From a bacterium (GTDB lineage: Bacteria > Babelota > Babeliae > Babelales > Babelaceae), in contig JAEYYR010000003.1 of the NCBI GenBank assembly GCA_023428375.1, forward strand, positions 96,029-160,028: 64,000 nucleotides of DNA. The letters are read 5' to 3'. Under the pieces are notes generated by a model. It made no database searches and was not told the DNA's origin. It saw nothing but the letters and a program-made list of their open reading frames with translations. The translations under genes were made by a program, and so were the position numbers. Each line of letters starts with the position of its first letter. The first letter of the stretch is position 1. Below are positions 7,208-15,253 of this stretch, piece by piece.

Positions 7208-9832
7208 TTATAAACGACCAATGCGTAATGTAACCATAGATGAAGTATTCAATATAGGCGCAACAGCGGCTTTAATCTCAGGCACAGTAACGCGCATAAG
7301 CTCTTCAGCGCGCTTATCAAAATAGTCTGCAGGAAAGCCGTATTCATCTAAGAACAAGAAACTAGATGCTATACTTTTATTAGCACTAAAATGATCAACT
7401 AACGAGTTGATAAGTGCACGTTGCGCTTCTTCCAATTCTTCTTGTGTTAAATTTGAAGCTCCCTGATCAATTACTTTTTTAATTTCGCGTTCCGCTTCGG
7501 CCAAGCGATCAGGAGATACAATAGTTTTTACCAAAGTTATTCCTGGCTGTTTTCCAACGGCTGCCAGCAGAGATCCGCTTATAGTATAAAACAATCCAGA
7601 TCGTTCTCTTAATTCAAACAAGCGAGAGCTCATTGAACCTAGTACGCCACCGGAAAAAATTTGATCAAACAATAATAATTTATCAAAAGCCGGGTCCATG
7701 CGTTTAATAGATAATCCACCAAAGCATAAAACCACTTGATCTCGATTAATCGTATAATCAACAACGTGAGCATGCGGTTTTTCAATAAGAGGAAACTCAA
7801 TTTCTTCAAGCTCAGGTCCTTGCCAGGTGCCAATGGTAGATTCTAAGATTGATTGCAGCGGATAACGCTCAAGGTCACCGACAATTGCTATACGAGTGCC
7901 AGAAGGAGTAATAAATTTTTTATATGCCTCTTCAAGATCTTTGCGAGTGATAGACATAATACTTTGCTTATCGCCCAAAATCTCTCTTGCATAGGGATGA
8001 TTGCGGTAGATTTCATTTTTAATTAATTGACCGGCAAACTGAGCAGGAGTATCCCAAAATGCGCGCAATTCCGCAAGCATTTGCGTTCGCACACGTTCTA
8101 TGGCATCAGGAGCCAATGAAGCTTCTTGCAGTACTTCATTAAGAAGATTAAGACCTTTCTGCAAATCAACACTTAGCATGCTCATATGCATTTGGCCGGG
8201 GAATGTATTGAGTTCCATTCCAGAAGATTCTAATTCCGTTGCAAAAGCAGATGCATCATGTTTTTTTGTACCTTCTTGAAGAACATCAGCAAGCATCATC
8301 AACAACCCTTCTTTTCCAGCTGGATCGTAATAATGTTTTGCTTTGAAATCCATTACCAAATCAATTTTTGGTGTTTGCGGATTGTGATAAGCAAGAATCT
8401 TAACACCATTCTTTAAGGTAAATTCTTGTGCATGCGCAAAAGTAAATGGCAACGGTTTTTCAACGATGATGCTCTTTGCGTGCAAAGCTTCTTCGACTTC
8501 GGCTTCGCGCGTTATTAAGCTTAGAACGCGAGCGTCTTCGGCATCTGATTGATCTTGTAAAGAACGCCAAAAATCTGATTCACCTTTTGGAAGTGGTAAT
8601 ACTTCGCCTTTATGCATTACAGAAGGGCGCAAATAATCATGAATTATGCCGCGAATTAATTCCTTAAGGCCTTCCTTAGGGAAATTAATATAATCAACCA
8701 AATAACGTTCATTTCCAGTAGCAAGGAAATATTTGCCAAGCAAATACGCCATTTTTTGATTATTTTCGCTGAGCGAAATAAAATCAATTTCGGTTTTTTT
8801 AATAGCGCGGGTCAAATCATAATCAGAGACCAAATTGTGTGCTAAATCAGACAATTCTTTATTAATTATCTCAATAATTTTGCTTGTATCTTCGTAGTTT
8901 GTAGGCTGGAAATATATAAATAAAACACCATTATCAAACATATCATGCACGAAGCAATCAATTTCTGTCACCAATTCTAATTTATCAACTAATAATTGAG
9001 ATAGTCTTGATCCCTTGCCGCTTGCCAGTATCCAGGTAATTAGATCAAGAACATAGTCATGCTGCGCCGAGGACCCGGGCACCACCCACGAAATCATAAC
9101 TATTGGTTGCTGAATGTCACGGTATAGCGTGGTTTGCGTCGACATCAAATCTGATGAATGATAAAACTCTTGTTTTTTATAATCATAGTCAGGCTTCAAC
9201 GAAGCAAATACTTTTTCGGATTCTTGTACAACATCATCAATATTAACATCACCGACGATTACCAATGTTGCATTATTTGGCACATAATGACGATAGTAAA
9301 AATTAAGCAAATTATCGCGTTTTAGGCTCCAAAGATCTTGTTTGTAACCAATAATAGGGTGATGATATGGATGATCGGCAAACATAGCAGAAACCATTCG
9401 CTCGACCAATGTTGACCCGTAATCATCGTTATACATTTTCAATTCTTGTATAACCGCTTTAAGCTCTGAATTTAAAAGATCTGGCTTGAAGGTGCAATTG
9501 CGCATGCAGTCTGCCATGATTGGCAAAATCGCTTTCCAATGTTGGCTAGGTACATCAAACAAGTAACCCGTATAATCGTAAGAAGTAAAAGCGTTACAAA
9601 CGCCGGACAATTTGTGAACAATAGTATTGATATCTGATTCAGAAAGAAGGGTGGTTCCTTTAAAAATCATATGCTCTATAAGATGAGCGATTCCTTTTTC
9701 ACCGCTTAATTCATCTTTGGAACCTACGTTATACCAAATTTGAAGCGAAACTTTGGGAATCTGATGACGAGGCGCCACAATAATAGTAAGCCCGTTTTCT
9801 AAAACGGTTTTGTAAACATTCTGATTTATCAT
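7208..9832 (-). CDS. M16 family zinc metallopeptidase (two-domain)
   Basis: 874 residues from ATG 9832, chosen because AAAGGA lies just before it; ATG at 9859 is possible but has no RBS. M16 enzymes (pitrilysin/insulinase type) cleave peptides in a closed chamber of two similar halves. The first half has the inverted zinc motif HLIEH (residues 50-54) inside GEKGIAHLIEHMIFKGT and a later Glu-rich helix (ELKAVIQELKMYNDD). The second half, from FTLKNGVKILAYHNP at about residue 470, keeps the fold but has no HxxEH, as expected. RSGLFYTISGSL near the end matches the usual substrate-binding R/Y region. No signal peptide is seen, so it is probably cytoplasmic. An 11-bp inverted repeat lies just upstream. 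Confidence 0.92.
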   Translation of the reverse strand: MINQNVYKTVLENGLTIIVAPRHQIPKVSLQIWYNVGSKDELSGEKGIAHLIEHMIFKGTTLLSESDINTIVHKLSGVCNAFTSYDYTGYLFDVPSQHWKAILPIMADCMRNCTFKPDLLNSELKAVIQELKMYNDDYGSTLVERMVSAMFADHPYHHPIIGYKQDLWSLKRDNLLNFYYRHYVPNNATLVIVGDVNIDDVVQESEKVFASLKPDYDYKKQEFYHSSDLMSTQTTLYRDIQQPIVMISWVVPGSSAQHDYVLDLITWILASGKGSRLSQLLVDKLELVTEIDCFVHDMFDNGVLFIYFQPTNYEDTSKIIEIINKELSDLAHNLVSDYDLTRAIKKTEIDFISLSENNQKMAYLLGKYFLATGNERYLVDYINFPKEGLKELIRGIIHDYLRPSVMHKGEVLPLPKGESDFWRSLQDQSDAEDARVLSLITREAEVEEALHAKSIIVEKPLPFTFAHAQEFTLKNGVKILAYHNPQTPKIDLVMDFKAKHYYDPAGKEGLLMMLADVLQEGTKKHDASAFATELESSGMELNTFPGQMHMSMLSVDLQKGLNLLNEVLQEASLAPDAIERVRTQMLAELRAFWDTPAQFAGQLIKNEIYRNHPYAREILGDKQSIMSITRKDLEEAYKKFITPSGTRIAIVGDLERYPLQSILESTIGTWQGPELEEIEFPLIEKPHAHVVDYTINRDQVVLCFGGLSIKRMDPAFDKLLLFDQIFSGGVLGSMSSRLFELRERSGLFYTISGSLLAAVGKQPGITLVKTIVSPDRLAEAEREIKKVIDQGASNLTQEELEEAQRALINSLVDHFSANKSIASSFLFLDEYGFPADYFDKRAEELMRVTVPEIKAAVAPILNTSSMVTLRIGRL

Positions 9833-9850
9833 ATAATCCTTTGGCTTGGG

Positions 9851-9899
9851 CCTGGTCATTTAGTCTAATTGAATAAGGATATTAGGGCAAATGACCAGG
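9851..9899 (-). repeat. Inverted repeat in the leader of the M16 gene
   Basis: CCTGGTCATTT (9851-9861) and AAATGACCAGG (9889-9899) are perfect inverted copies 27 bp apart, just upstream of the RBS at about 9837-9842. In RNA they would form an 11-bp stem ending about 10 nt before the Shine-Dalgarno. This could be a leader structure or an operator; the role is unknown. Confidence 0.6.
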
Positions 9900-9971
9900 A
9901 AATATTGATTTTATAACAGACAATTATTTATATTAATCTATGAATAAATAATAATAATTGAATGGAATTAC

Positions 9972-10787
9972 ATGAAAAAATCATTAGTTTTAGTCTTTAT
10001 TATAACGATCTCAGCACACATAGTAGCCGAAGACGTTATAATCACGCAGCAGGCTCGCTCCAGCGTTGCTCAATCAGAATCTTTAAAAGGCAAAATAGCT
10101 TCAAAACAGCGTGAGCTAGAAGCATCTATTCAATCTTTGCCAGGTGCTGCAGAGTTGATAAATCAATGGAAAAAGCTTGATCAGCAGATTCAGAGTCTTG
10201 AAGATACCAATGGCATCACTCCCTTGATCCAAAAACTTAATAAATTTCATGAAAAAGCATGCCGCGTTCAACGCACCAATCCTCAATCAAGAGAAATTTT
10301 AAGAAAGATCGGCAATGTCAGAAATGAAATTGATCACAGTACCAAGTCAGAACAACAAAAAATAAATGCCCTTTATCAAGAGATCGAAGATACCAACGAT
10401 CAGAGCAAGCAAAAATCAGTTGGCTCACAAATGGAGCAGTATCAAAAGATTATCCAATCAAAATCAAAAAATTCATTAAAGCAACTTGAAGCTCTTAATC
10501 AAGAATTACGAAGCTTGCCAGAGATTCAAGAAATAATTGACAGCGCGCGTGAAGTTAGCAAAGAAATTCGCGCAGCTGCTACAAAAATTAAATCTCAAGT
10601 TACACGATTAGAAAAAAGCAAAACAGAAATTACTGATAAATTATCTCAGCTCATCGCACAAAGTGAACTTGCAGACAAAATATATGATGCGCAAGATGCG
10701 TGGGCGAATTTAAAACGTAATTTAGCTCGTCAGGATCCATGTCTTCCTGATGTAGCCCGTCCAAGTTATTTACAATACCTCAATTAA
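9972..10787 (+). CDS. Secreted coiled-coil protein
   Basis: 271 residues. The signal peptide MKKSLVLVFIITISAHIVA is followed by an almost entirely helical, Gln/Lys/Glu/Ser-rich chain with heptad patterns (residues 35-90, 105-160 and 165-235). It has no Cys in the mature part except two near the C-terminus region (ACRVQR and DPCLPD). There is no enzyme motif. It is likely a periplasmic or secreted rod-like protein. A hairpin terminator follows, so it is a separate transcript from the next gene. Confidence 0.75.
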   Translation: MKKSLVLVFIITISAHIVAEDVIITQQARSSVAQSESLKGKIASKQRELEASIQSLPGAAELINQWKKLDQQIQSLEDTNGITPLIQKLNKFHEKACRVQRTNPQSREILRKIGNVRNEIDHSTKSEQQKINALYQEIEDTNDQSKQKSVGSQMEQYQKIIQSKSKNSLKQLEALNQELRSLPEIQEIIDSAREVSKEIRAAATKIKSQVTRLEKSKTEITDKLSQLIAQSELADKIYDAQDAWANLKRNLARQDPCLPDVARPSYLQYLN

Positions 10788-10810
10788 GATAATTGTTTCA
10801 TCTAATATCC

Positions 10811-10850
10811 AAACATAATGCCTTAGTGAAAACTGGGGCATTATGTTTTT
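10811..10850 (+). terminator. Rho-independent terminator
   Basis: AAACATAATGCC (10811-10822) pairs with GGCATTATGTTT (10837-10848) across a 14-nt loop, and a T run continues after the stem. It ends the coiled-coil gene 9972-10787. Confidence 0.75.
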
Positions 10851-10893
10851 GTTGCTAAAAAAGTCAGAAAATTGCTATAAAGAAAGCATATTT

Positions 10894-10921
10894 TTGACAA
10901 ACACAGAAATAGTTCTATATT
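10894..10921 (+). promoter_or_regulatory. Sigma70-type promoter
   Basis: TTGACA (10894-10899), 16-bp spacer, TATATT (10916-10921): perfect -35 and five of six -10 matches. It is placed 30 bp before the ATG at 10952 and would drive the three-gene unit 10952-13338. Confidence 0.7.
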
Positions 10922-10951
10922 AGTTTTTGTTTAGCAAATTAAAGGAAAAGC

Positions 10952-11557
10952 ATGCAAAAATCGCTTTTTATCTTACATTTATCTTCTCTATTATTATTCA
11001 ATTTTAATTATTCCTCAGAAGAAGTAACAAAATCTGCAGCCAAGCAAATTGCAGTGTCTATAGGGACAAGCATAATAACTGTTGCTGCCTGGAGCAATAA
11101 AGAAATGATTAGGGATGGCCTTTGGGCACTAACAGAACTTGCTAATCAATGGTCCCATAATAAAACACAAAAAAAAGTCGAAAAAACACACGATTTACTA
11201 GAAACCAAAATATATCCAGAAATGACTGCTGGATTTACCGGATTAAAGGGCCTGCTAGAAAAAACCAAGGAGGATACAGGTATAATCAGACCTCATATTG
11301 AAAATATGAAAACAAAAATTGAAAATATCAATACAAATACTCAAGAAATTAAAACGACAATTAATGCAAATAACTTATCAACGAATTCAAAAATTGATGC
11401 ATTGTTGAATAATGCAGAAAAAAATGTCAAAGACTATTTTGATCCTATCAAGACCGCAACATTAGCGTCTCTTGAATTGAATAAAACAATAGATCAACGC
11501 ACAAATGCAATGGATACAAAACTCAATCAAATTCTTGAAAAATTAAATCAAAAATAA
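10952..11557 (+). CDS. Membrane-anchored or secreted coiled-coil protein A
   Basis: 201 residues; AAAGGAAAAG precedes the ATG. There is an N-terminal signal-like segment (LFILHLSSLLLFNFNYSS), a second hydrophobic helix (IAVSIGTSIITVAAW), then a long polar helical region with repeated T/N/I patterns (IENMKTKIENINTNTQEIKTTI) typical of a coiled coil. No known domain. The following gene has the same layout (signal, one hydrophobic helix, coiled coil) and starts 4 bp after this stop, so the two are probably paralogs made together, perhaps as partners. Confidence 0.75.
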   Translation: MQKSLFILHLSSLLLFNFNYSSEEVTKSAAKQIAVSIGTSIITVAAWSNKEMIRDGLWALTELANQWSHNKTQKKVEKTHDLLETKIYPEMTAGFTGLKGLLEKTKEDTGIIRPHIENMKTKIENINTNTQEIKTTINANNLSTNSKIDALLNNAEKNVKDYFDPIKTATLASLELNKTIDQRTNAMDTKLNQILEKLNQK

Positions 11558-11560
11558 ATT

Positions 11561-12376
11561 ATGGATTTCCTCAAAAAATTTAAACAGGGAATAATTTTGG
11601 TTTGCTTGATCAGCGCTCAGAATATTACATCAACTGACTGGATTGAAAAATTGAGCGAAATTCCATGGACCTATCCAATGATCGTGCAATCGGCTTTTTT
11701 TCTAGGAATGGCCGTAACTAGCATATCAAACGCTTGTTTTGGAAATAATACAAAAAAAATAATTGACGAAAGCGTAGATGGAGCATTAAAAAAGCATCTC
11801 AGCTCCATAAAACAAGAATTGAGCGAGATCAGAACAAAGACCGACATAATTCCCGAAATAGAAACTAAAGTTAACTCTTTTGATGGAAGACTTGCCGATA
11901 TTTCCTCAAAGATCGATCCGGTTTTTGCGTATGTACAAAGTTCTCATGCAACAATGCCATTAGCGGTTAAGAATCTTACCGAAGCAATTCAAATGCTCCA
12001 TAATGAAGGTCTCCCAGAGCTGGAAAAACGCATGAATGAAAAATTTGATCAAAAACTTGATGATATACGAAGTAAAATAACAACGATTGATCCAACCAAC
12101 AAAATCAACTCCCTTACTGCGATATTAGAGAGCAATAATAGGGATTTGGATGTTAAAATATCTGCCTATATATTGCAGAGCAATCTTTTTATGGCTAAAG
12201 CAGCTGATGATATTAAATGTTCAAAAACTAACGCTATTGAAGCTCTCAAGAAAATAGAAGAATTAAAAAATGAACGACTTCAACTAACAGCTTTATCCCA
12301 AGCAACACAGTCTATGCCTGTGCCATTTCCTGAATTAAAATTAAGTCAGCTAGCTGATCGCAGAAATGTGAATTAA
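11561..12376 (+). CDS. Membrane-anchored or secreted coiled-coil protein B
   Basis: 271 residues with a signal-like start (FKQGIILVCLISAQNITS), a hydrophobic helix (IVQSAFFLGMAVTSIS) and then long helical regions rich in Lys, Glu, Asn and Ile (LSSIKQELSEIRTKTDIIPEIETKV; MNEKFDQKLDDIRSKI). It is laid out like the preceding gene, 4 bp upstream. Its TAA shares one base with the ATG of the ComEC-like gene (TAATG), so the three are translationally coupled. No recognised function. Confidence 0.75.
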   Translation: MDFLKKFKQGIILVCLISAQNITSTDWIEKLSEIPWTYPMIVQSAFFLGMAVTSISNACFGNNTKKIIDESVDGALKKHLSSIKQELSEIRTKTDIIPEIETKVNSFDGRLADISSKIDPVFAYVQSSHATMPLAVKNLTEAIQMLHNEGLPELEKRMNEKFDQKLDDIRSKITTIDPTNKINSLTAILESNNRDLDVKISAYILQSNLFMAKAADDIKCSKTNAIEALKKIEELKNERLQLTALSQATQSMPVPFPELKLSQLADRRNVN

Positions 12377-13338
12377 TGTACAATAAACATATTTCACTCC
12401 GCGCTTCGTATATAATTGCAGGATTAGTGATTTTCTTAATTTGTGCATCTGCTGTTATCCAAGAATATTTGCTATTAAAGGCTCAAGTAATCTTAAAAAA
12501 GCAGATAAATGTAACCGCACAACTAATAGATGTTTCTAATACCAGCAATAATAAATATCCATTTTGCGCTCACTTGCAATATTGGTCACCAGAAAATCCT
12601 TTCTATCCTTACATTCTAAAAGTTTGGTCATCACAAGAAATTAATCTTGAAATAGGACAAGAAGCTGTCATTAAAAAACCTTTCATCCAAGATACTAAAG
12701 GATCGCTTTCTAGTTATTTTAAAAAAGAAAAAATTATTGCTCATGTTTTTGTACCACAATTAGAAATTGTGAAAAAAAATAATAGTTTCTCAAAGATATC
12801 AAATTATATATGGCATTGGAGAAAGCGCATTCATGATAGATTAATTTTAGGATTGAATGCAACTACAAAATCATTAGTAGAATCTGTATTTTTTGGTCAA
12901 AAAAATAATTCACTTGATTACAAACCTTGGCAATATTGGGGTCTTTCGCATTATTTAGCGAGATCAGGACTTCATGTGGTAATTTTACTTGCACTCATTT
13001 TACCGCTCTTAATGATGATCCCACTAGGAATTTGGTTCAGATCATTACTAACTCTCATTATTCTTGCAATGTATTATTTAATTTCGTGGTCAACGGTGTC
13101 ATTCATGCGCGCAATTTGCATGTGTGTTATGAGTCAACTATGCTTCGTTAACGCCTATCCGATAAAAACATCTCATCTTGTTTTGTTAATTGGAGGATTA
13201 TTTTTAATAATAAATCCTTACTACATCCTTTTTGCAGACTTTCAGCTAAGCTTTGGGCTCACTTTTGCACTAGCTACGTTTTTAGAATACGGTCGAATGA
13301 ATTCTATCAATACTCATAGCCAATCTATTGCATCTTAA
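12376..13338 (+). CDS. comEC: ComEC/Rec2-like competence membrane protein, short form
   Basis: 320 residues. ComEC forms the inner-membrane channel for uptake of single-stranded DNA. Visible family parts are an N-terminal membrane helix, an OB-like periplasmic region (residues 40-150), then the competence domain with WGLSHYLARSGLHVVILLALI, TVSFMRAICMCVM and ADFQLSFGLTFALATF. Full ComEC is 500-800 residues and has more membrane helices plus a metallo-beta-lactamase domain; both are absent here, since the reading frame stops soon after the FQLSF motif. It could be a functional minimal form or a truncated remnant. It is coupled to two coiled-coil genes upstream, an unusual context. Confidence 0.75.
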   Translation: MYNKHISLRASYIIAGLVIFLICASAVIQEYLLLKAQVILKKQINVTAQLIDVSNTSNNKYPFCAHLQYWSPENPFYPYILKVWSSQEINLEIGQEAVIKKPFIQDTKGSLSSYFKKEKIIAHVFVPQLEIVKKNNSFSKISNYIWHWRKRIHDRLILGLNATTKSLVESVFFGQKNNSLDYKPWQYWGLSHYLARSGLHVVILLALILPLLMMIPLGIWFRSLLTLIILAMYYLISWSTVSFMRAICMCVMSQLCFVNAYPIKTSHLVLLIGGLFLIINPYYILFADFQLSFGLTFALATFLEYGRMNSINTHSQSIAS

Positions 13339-13382
13339 AATCACCTCGGCTTACTCTGGTTGTATATAACAGGAGCAAGTCG

Positions 13383-14696
13383 ATGATTTCTCGTTTTGCT
13401 ATTCTATTTCTTTTGCTATCACCTTCGCTGCATGCACTTCATGATTGGACCGTATTAGTTTATATGGCCGCTGATAATGACTTAGGTCCTTTTGCATATC
13501 GCAATATTGCGCAAATGAAGCGGATAGGCTCAAATGACAATCTAACAATTTTGGTTCAGATCGATCTCATCGATGATGATGGCAAAAAAGTAACGCGTCG
13601 GTACCTTGTGCATCAAAATGGATTAGAACAGATTGGACCAGATATGCACGTGGATTGTGGAGAAGAACAAACATTGCTTGATGCATTAGTTTGGGCGCAT
13701 TCTTATCATAGCAATCATATTGGTCTCATATTCTGGAATCACGGCAGCGGGGATCTAAACCCACTTATGGGCAAAGCATTAAATACTTCACAGTTGTTTC
13801 AATATAATCCCGAAAAAAAAGCACTTATTTTAGATCGATCTCGCAGCTTTCTAGATTTTGTTGAAGAACAAACACAACAAAAAAACAAGGCACGCGGCAT
13901 TTGCTTCAATGAAACAACACAAACGTATCTTGATGATGAAAAACTTAAAAATGCGCTCTCATTATTTCATGAATACAGAGGCAAGCGTATTGATGTTATC
14001 ATGTTTGATGCTTGCTTCATGGCTGGAATGGGCACTGCGTGGCTCTTACACGAACATGTAGACTATATGGTGGCATCACAAGAAGTGGAGCTTGGCACCG
14101 GTTACGATTATAGCGAAGTCTTGCGACCATTGTTACATAAAAACCTATCTCCAAGAGAATGGTCCAGCCATGTTGTTTGCCATTTTGAAAATTTATACAA
14201 AAAAATTACTCCTGATTACACTCATTCCGCTGTAGATCTGAGTATCATTAAAAAAATATCTCGCAATATACATGATGTTGCAGAAATGCTTAATCTGTCG
14301 CTTTTGCAACAAAAAAACGATAGCGTTCTCGCGATGCTTCGCCATTCTCGCAACAAATTACTCTGCACATCATTCGAAGAACCAAGTTACATAGATTTAA
14401 TTCATTTTTATGACAATCTTGAACGATACAGTTATATGATTCAACTTGAAACAAATGTTGCAACAAAGCAATTTAGACAGCGCTTGCAACAACTCATACA
14501 TGATGGGAAAAAATTGATGCAAGACTGCATCATTCATCGCGTATCTGGTGAAAATCTTCCTCGCGCCCACGGATTATCTATTTATTTTCCAGAAAACGCC
14601 TTACATTCTTCGTATGAAAAAACACTTTTTGCGCAAAACAATAATTGGCTAAATTTCCTAAAAACGTATTGTCACCTGACAAACTTAACTAATTAA
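13383..14696 (+). CDS. Secreted clostripain-family (C11) cysteine peptidase
   Basis: 437 residues with signal peptide MISRFAILFLLLSPSLHA. The C11 clan CD signature is clear: DWTVLVYMAADNDL at the mature N-terminus, the catalytic His in GLIFWNHGSGD, and the catalytic Cys in IDVIMFDACFMAG, followed by VDYMVASQEVELGTGYDY. These proteases usually cleave after Arg or Lys and often mature by self-cleavage. AGGAG precedes the ATG by 7 nt. It is likely released to the periplasm or outside the cell, where it could act on host proteins. It is the last gene before the candidate replication origin. Confidence 0.9.
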   Translation: MISRFAILFLLLSPSLHALHDWTVLVYMAADNDLGPFAYRNIAQMKRIGSNDNLTILVQIDLIDDDGKKVTRRYLVHQNGLEQIGPDMHVDCGEEQTLLDALVWAHSYHSNHIGLIFWNHGSGDLNPLMGKALNTSQLFQYNPEKKALILDRSRSFLDFVEEQTQQKNKARGICFNETTQTYLDDEKLKNALSLFHEYRGKRIDVIMFDACFMAGMGTAWLLHEHVDYMVASQEVELGTGYDYSEVLRPLLHKNLSPREWSSHVVCHFENLYKKITPDYTHSAVDLSIIKKISRNIHDVAEMLNLSLLQQKNDSVLAMLRHSRNKLLCTSFEEPSYIDLIHFYDNLERYSYMIQLETNVATKQFRQRLQQLIHDGKKLMQDCIIHRVSGENLPRAHGLSIYFPENALHSSYEKTLFAQNNNWLNFLKTYCHLTNLTN

Positions 14697-14830
14697 AAGC
14701 TAGCAATTGATCTGTATGTATACATTTGTATAAATTCCAGGATTTTTGCCGCTTGCTTGCGAAGAGAAATCGCAGCCCTCATCAAAAATGACTAATTGAA
14801 AAATTCATGATTTTTTAAGTTGCTCATCAA

Positions 14831-14872
14831 TGTGGAAAGTGTGTGGAAAGTGTGTGGAAAGTGTGTGGAAAG
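14831..14872 (-). repeat. Tandem array of four DnaA-box-like repeats
   Basis: TGTGGAAAG occurs at 14831, 14842, 14853 and 14864: period exactly 11 bp, about one helical turn. Read on the minus strand each is CTTTCCACA, close to the DnaA box consensus TTATNCACA. Phased, same-oriented boxes are what a DnaA filament would use. Confidence 0.7.
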
Positions 14873-14983
14873 ACTCAAAAAATTCAATACTCATAATTCG
14901 AATAATGCCTATAAAAGAGCAAATCGGGCAATGTGGAAAAAGAAACAGGCTCCAGATCGTCGCATTGAGCATGTAAAAAAAAT

Positions 14984-15014
14984 CTATCCACATATTATCC
15001 ACATGTTTTCCACA
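14984..15014 (+). repeat. Three phased DnaA boxes on the opposite strand
   Basis: CTATCCACA (14984-14992), TTATCCACA (14995-15003) and TTTTCCACA (15006-15014), again spaced 11 bp. The middle one is the perfect DnaA box. A fourth, isolated perfect box lies at 15074-15082. Confidence 0.75.
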
Positions 15015-15096
15015 TAAACTTGTGTTCTCGATTATAGCGATCCAATCAATATATTCGACTTAAATTAATCAAGTTATCCACATAAATTGGGTCGAT

Positions 15097-15137
15097 CTAT
15101 TACTACTATATTAATAATATATTATATATATATAATA
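15097..15137 (+). promoter_or_regulatory. DnaA-trio and AT-rich unwinding element
   Basis: CTATTACTACTA (15097-15108) begins 14 bp after the perfect box at 15074-15082 and runs into some 30 bp of only A and T (15107-15137). The triplet spacing and position next to a box match the trio elements that guide DnaA onto single strands at known origins. A palindrome TGGAAAGCTTTCCA lies just beyond (15164-15177). Confidence 0.65.
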
Positions 15138-15253
15138 GTAGGCAGTCATACAAACAGAAAAGGTGGAAAGCTTTCCATCCTGCTAAATTTTTGTTAGAAT
15201 GCAATAAGTTATCTAAAATCTATCGTTATAAATTTGTTTTTGCAGGTATAAGC

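Larger units (their letters stand above)
14831..15137. other. Candidate chromosomal replication origin (oriC)
   Basis: The 557-bp gap between 14697 and 15253 has no gene but contains nine DnaA-box-like 9-mers: four TGTGGAAAG and one TGTGGAAAA (14932-14940) in one orientation, and CTATCCACA (14984), TTATCCACA (14995 and 15074) and TTTTCCACA (15006) in the other. The last perfect box (15074-15082) is followed after a short GC-containing stretch by CTATTACTACTA, which has the 3-base repeat of DnaA-trio elements, and then an almost pure A/T tract to about 15137. Box cluster, trio and AT-rich tract in this order match a bacterial origin unwinding unit. The dnaA gene itself is not in the window. 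Confidence 0.8.

Noticed and set aside
14831..14872. Tandem 11-bp repeats as a CRISPR array
   Set aside because: The repeats are far too short, have no spacers of normal size and no cas genes are near; DnaA boxes explain them.
14805..15017. Two 65-residue frames on opposite strands in the origin region
   Set aside because: They overlap the DnaA-box repeats, have no RBS or signal peptide and mirror each other; they are by-products of the repeats.
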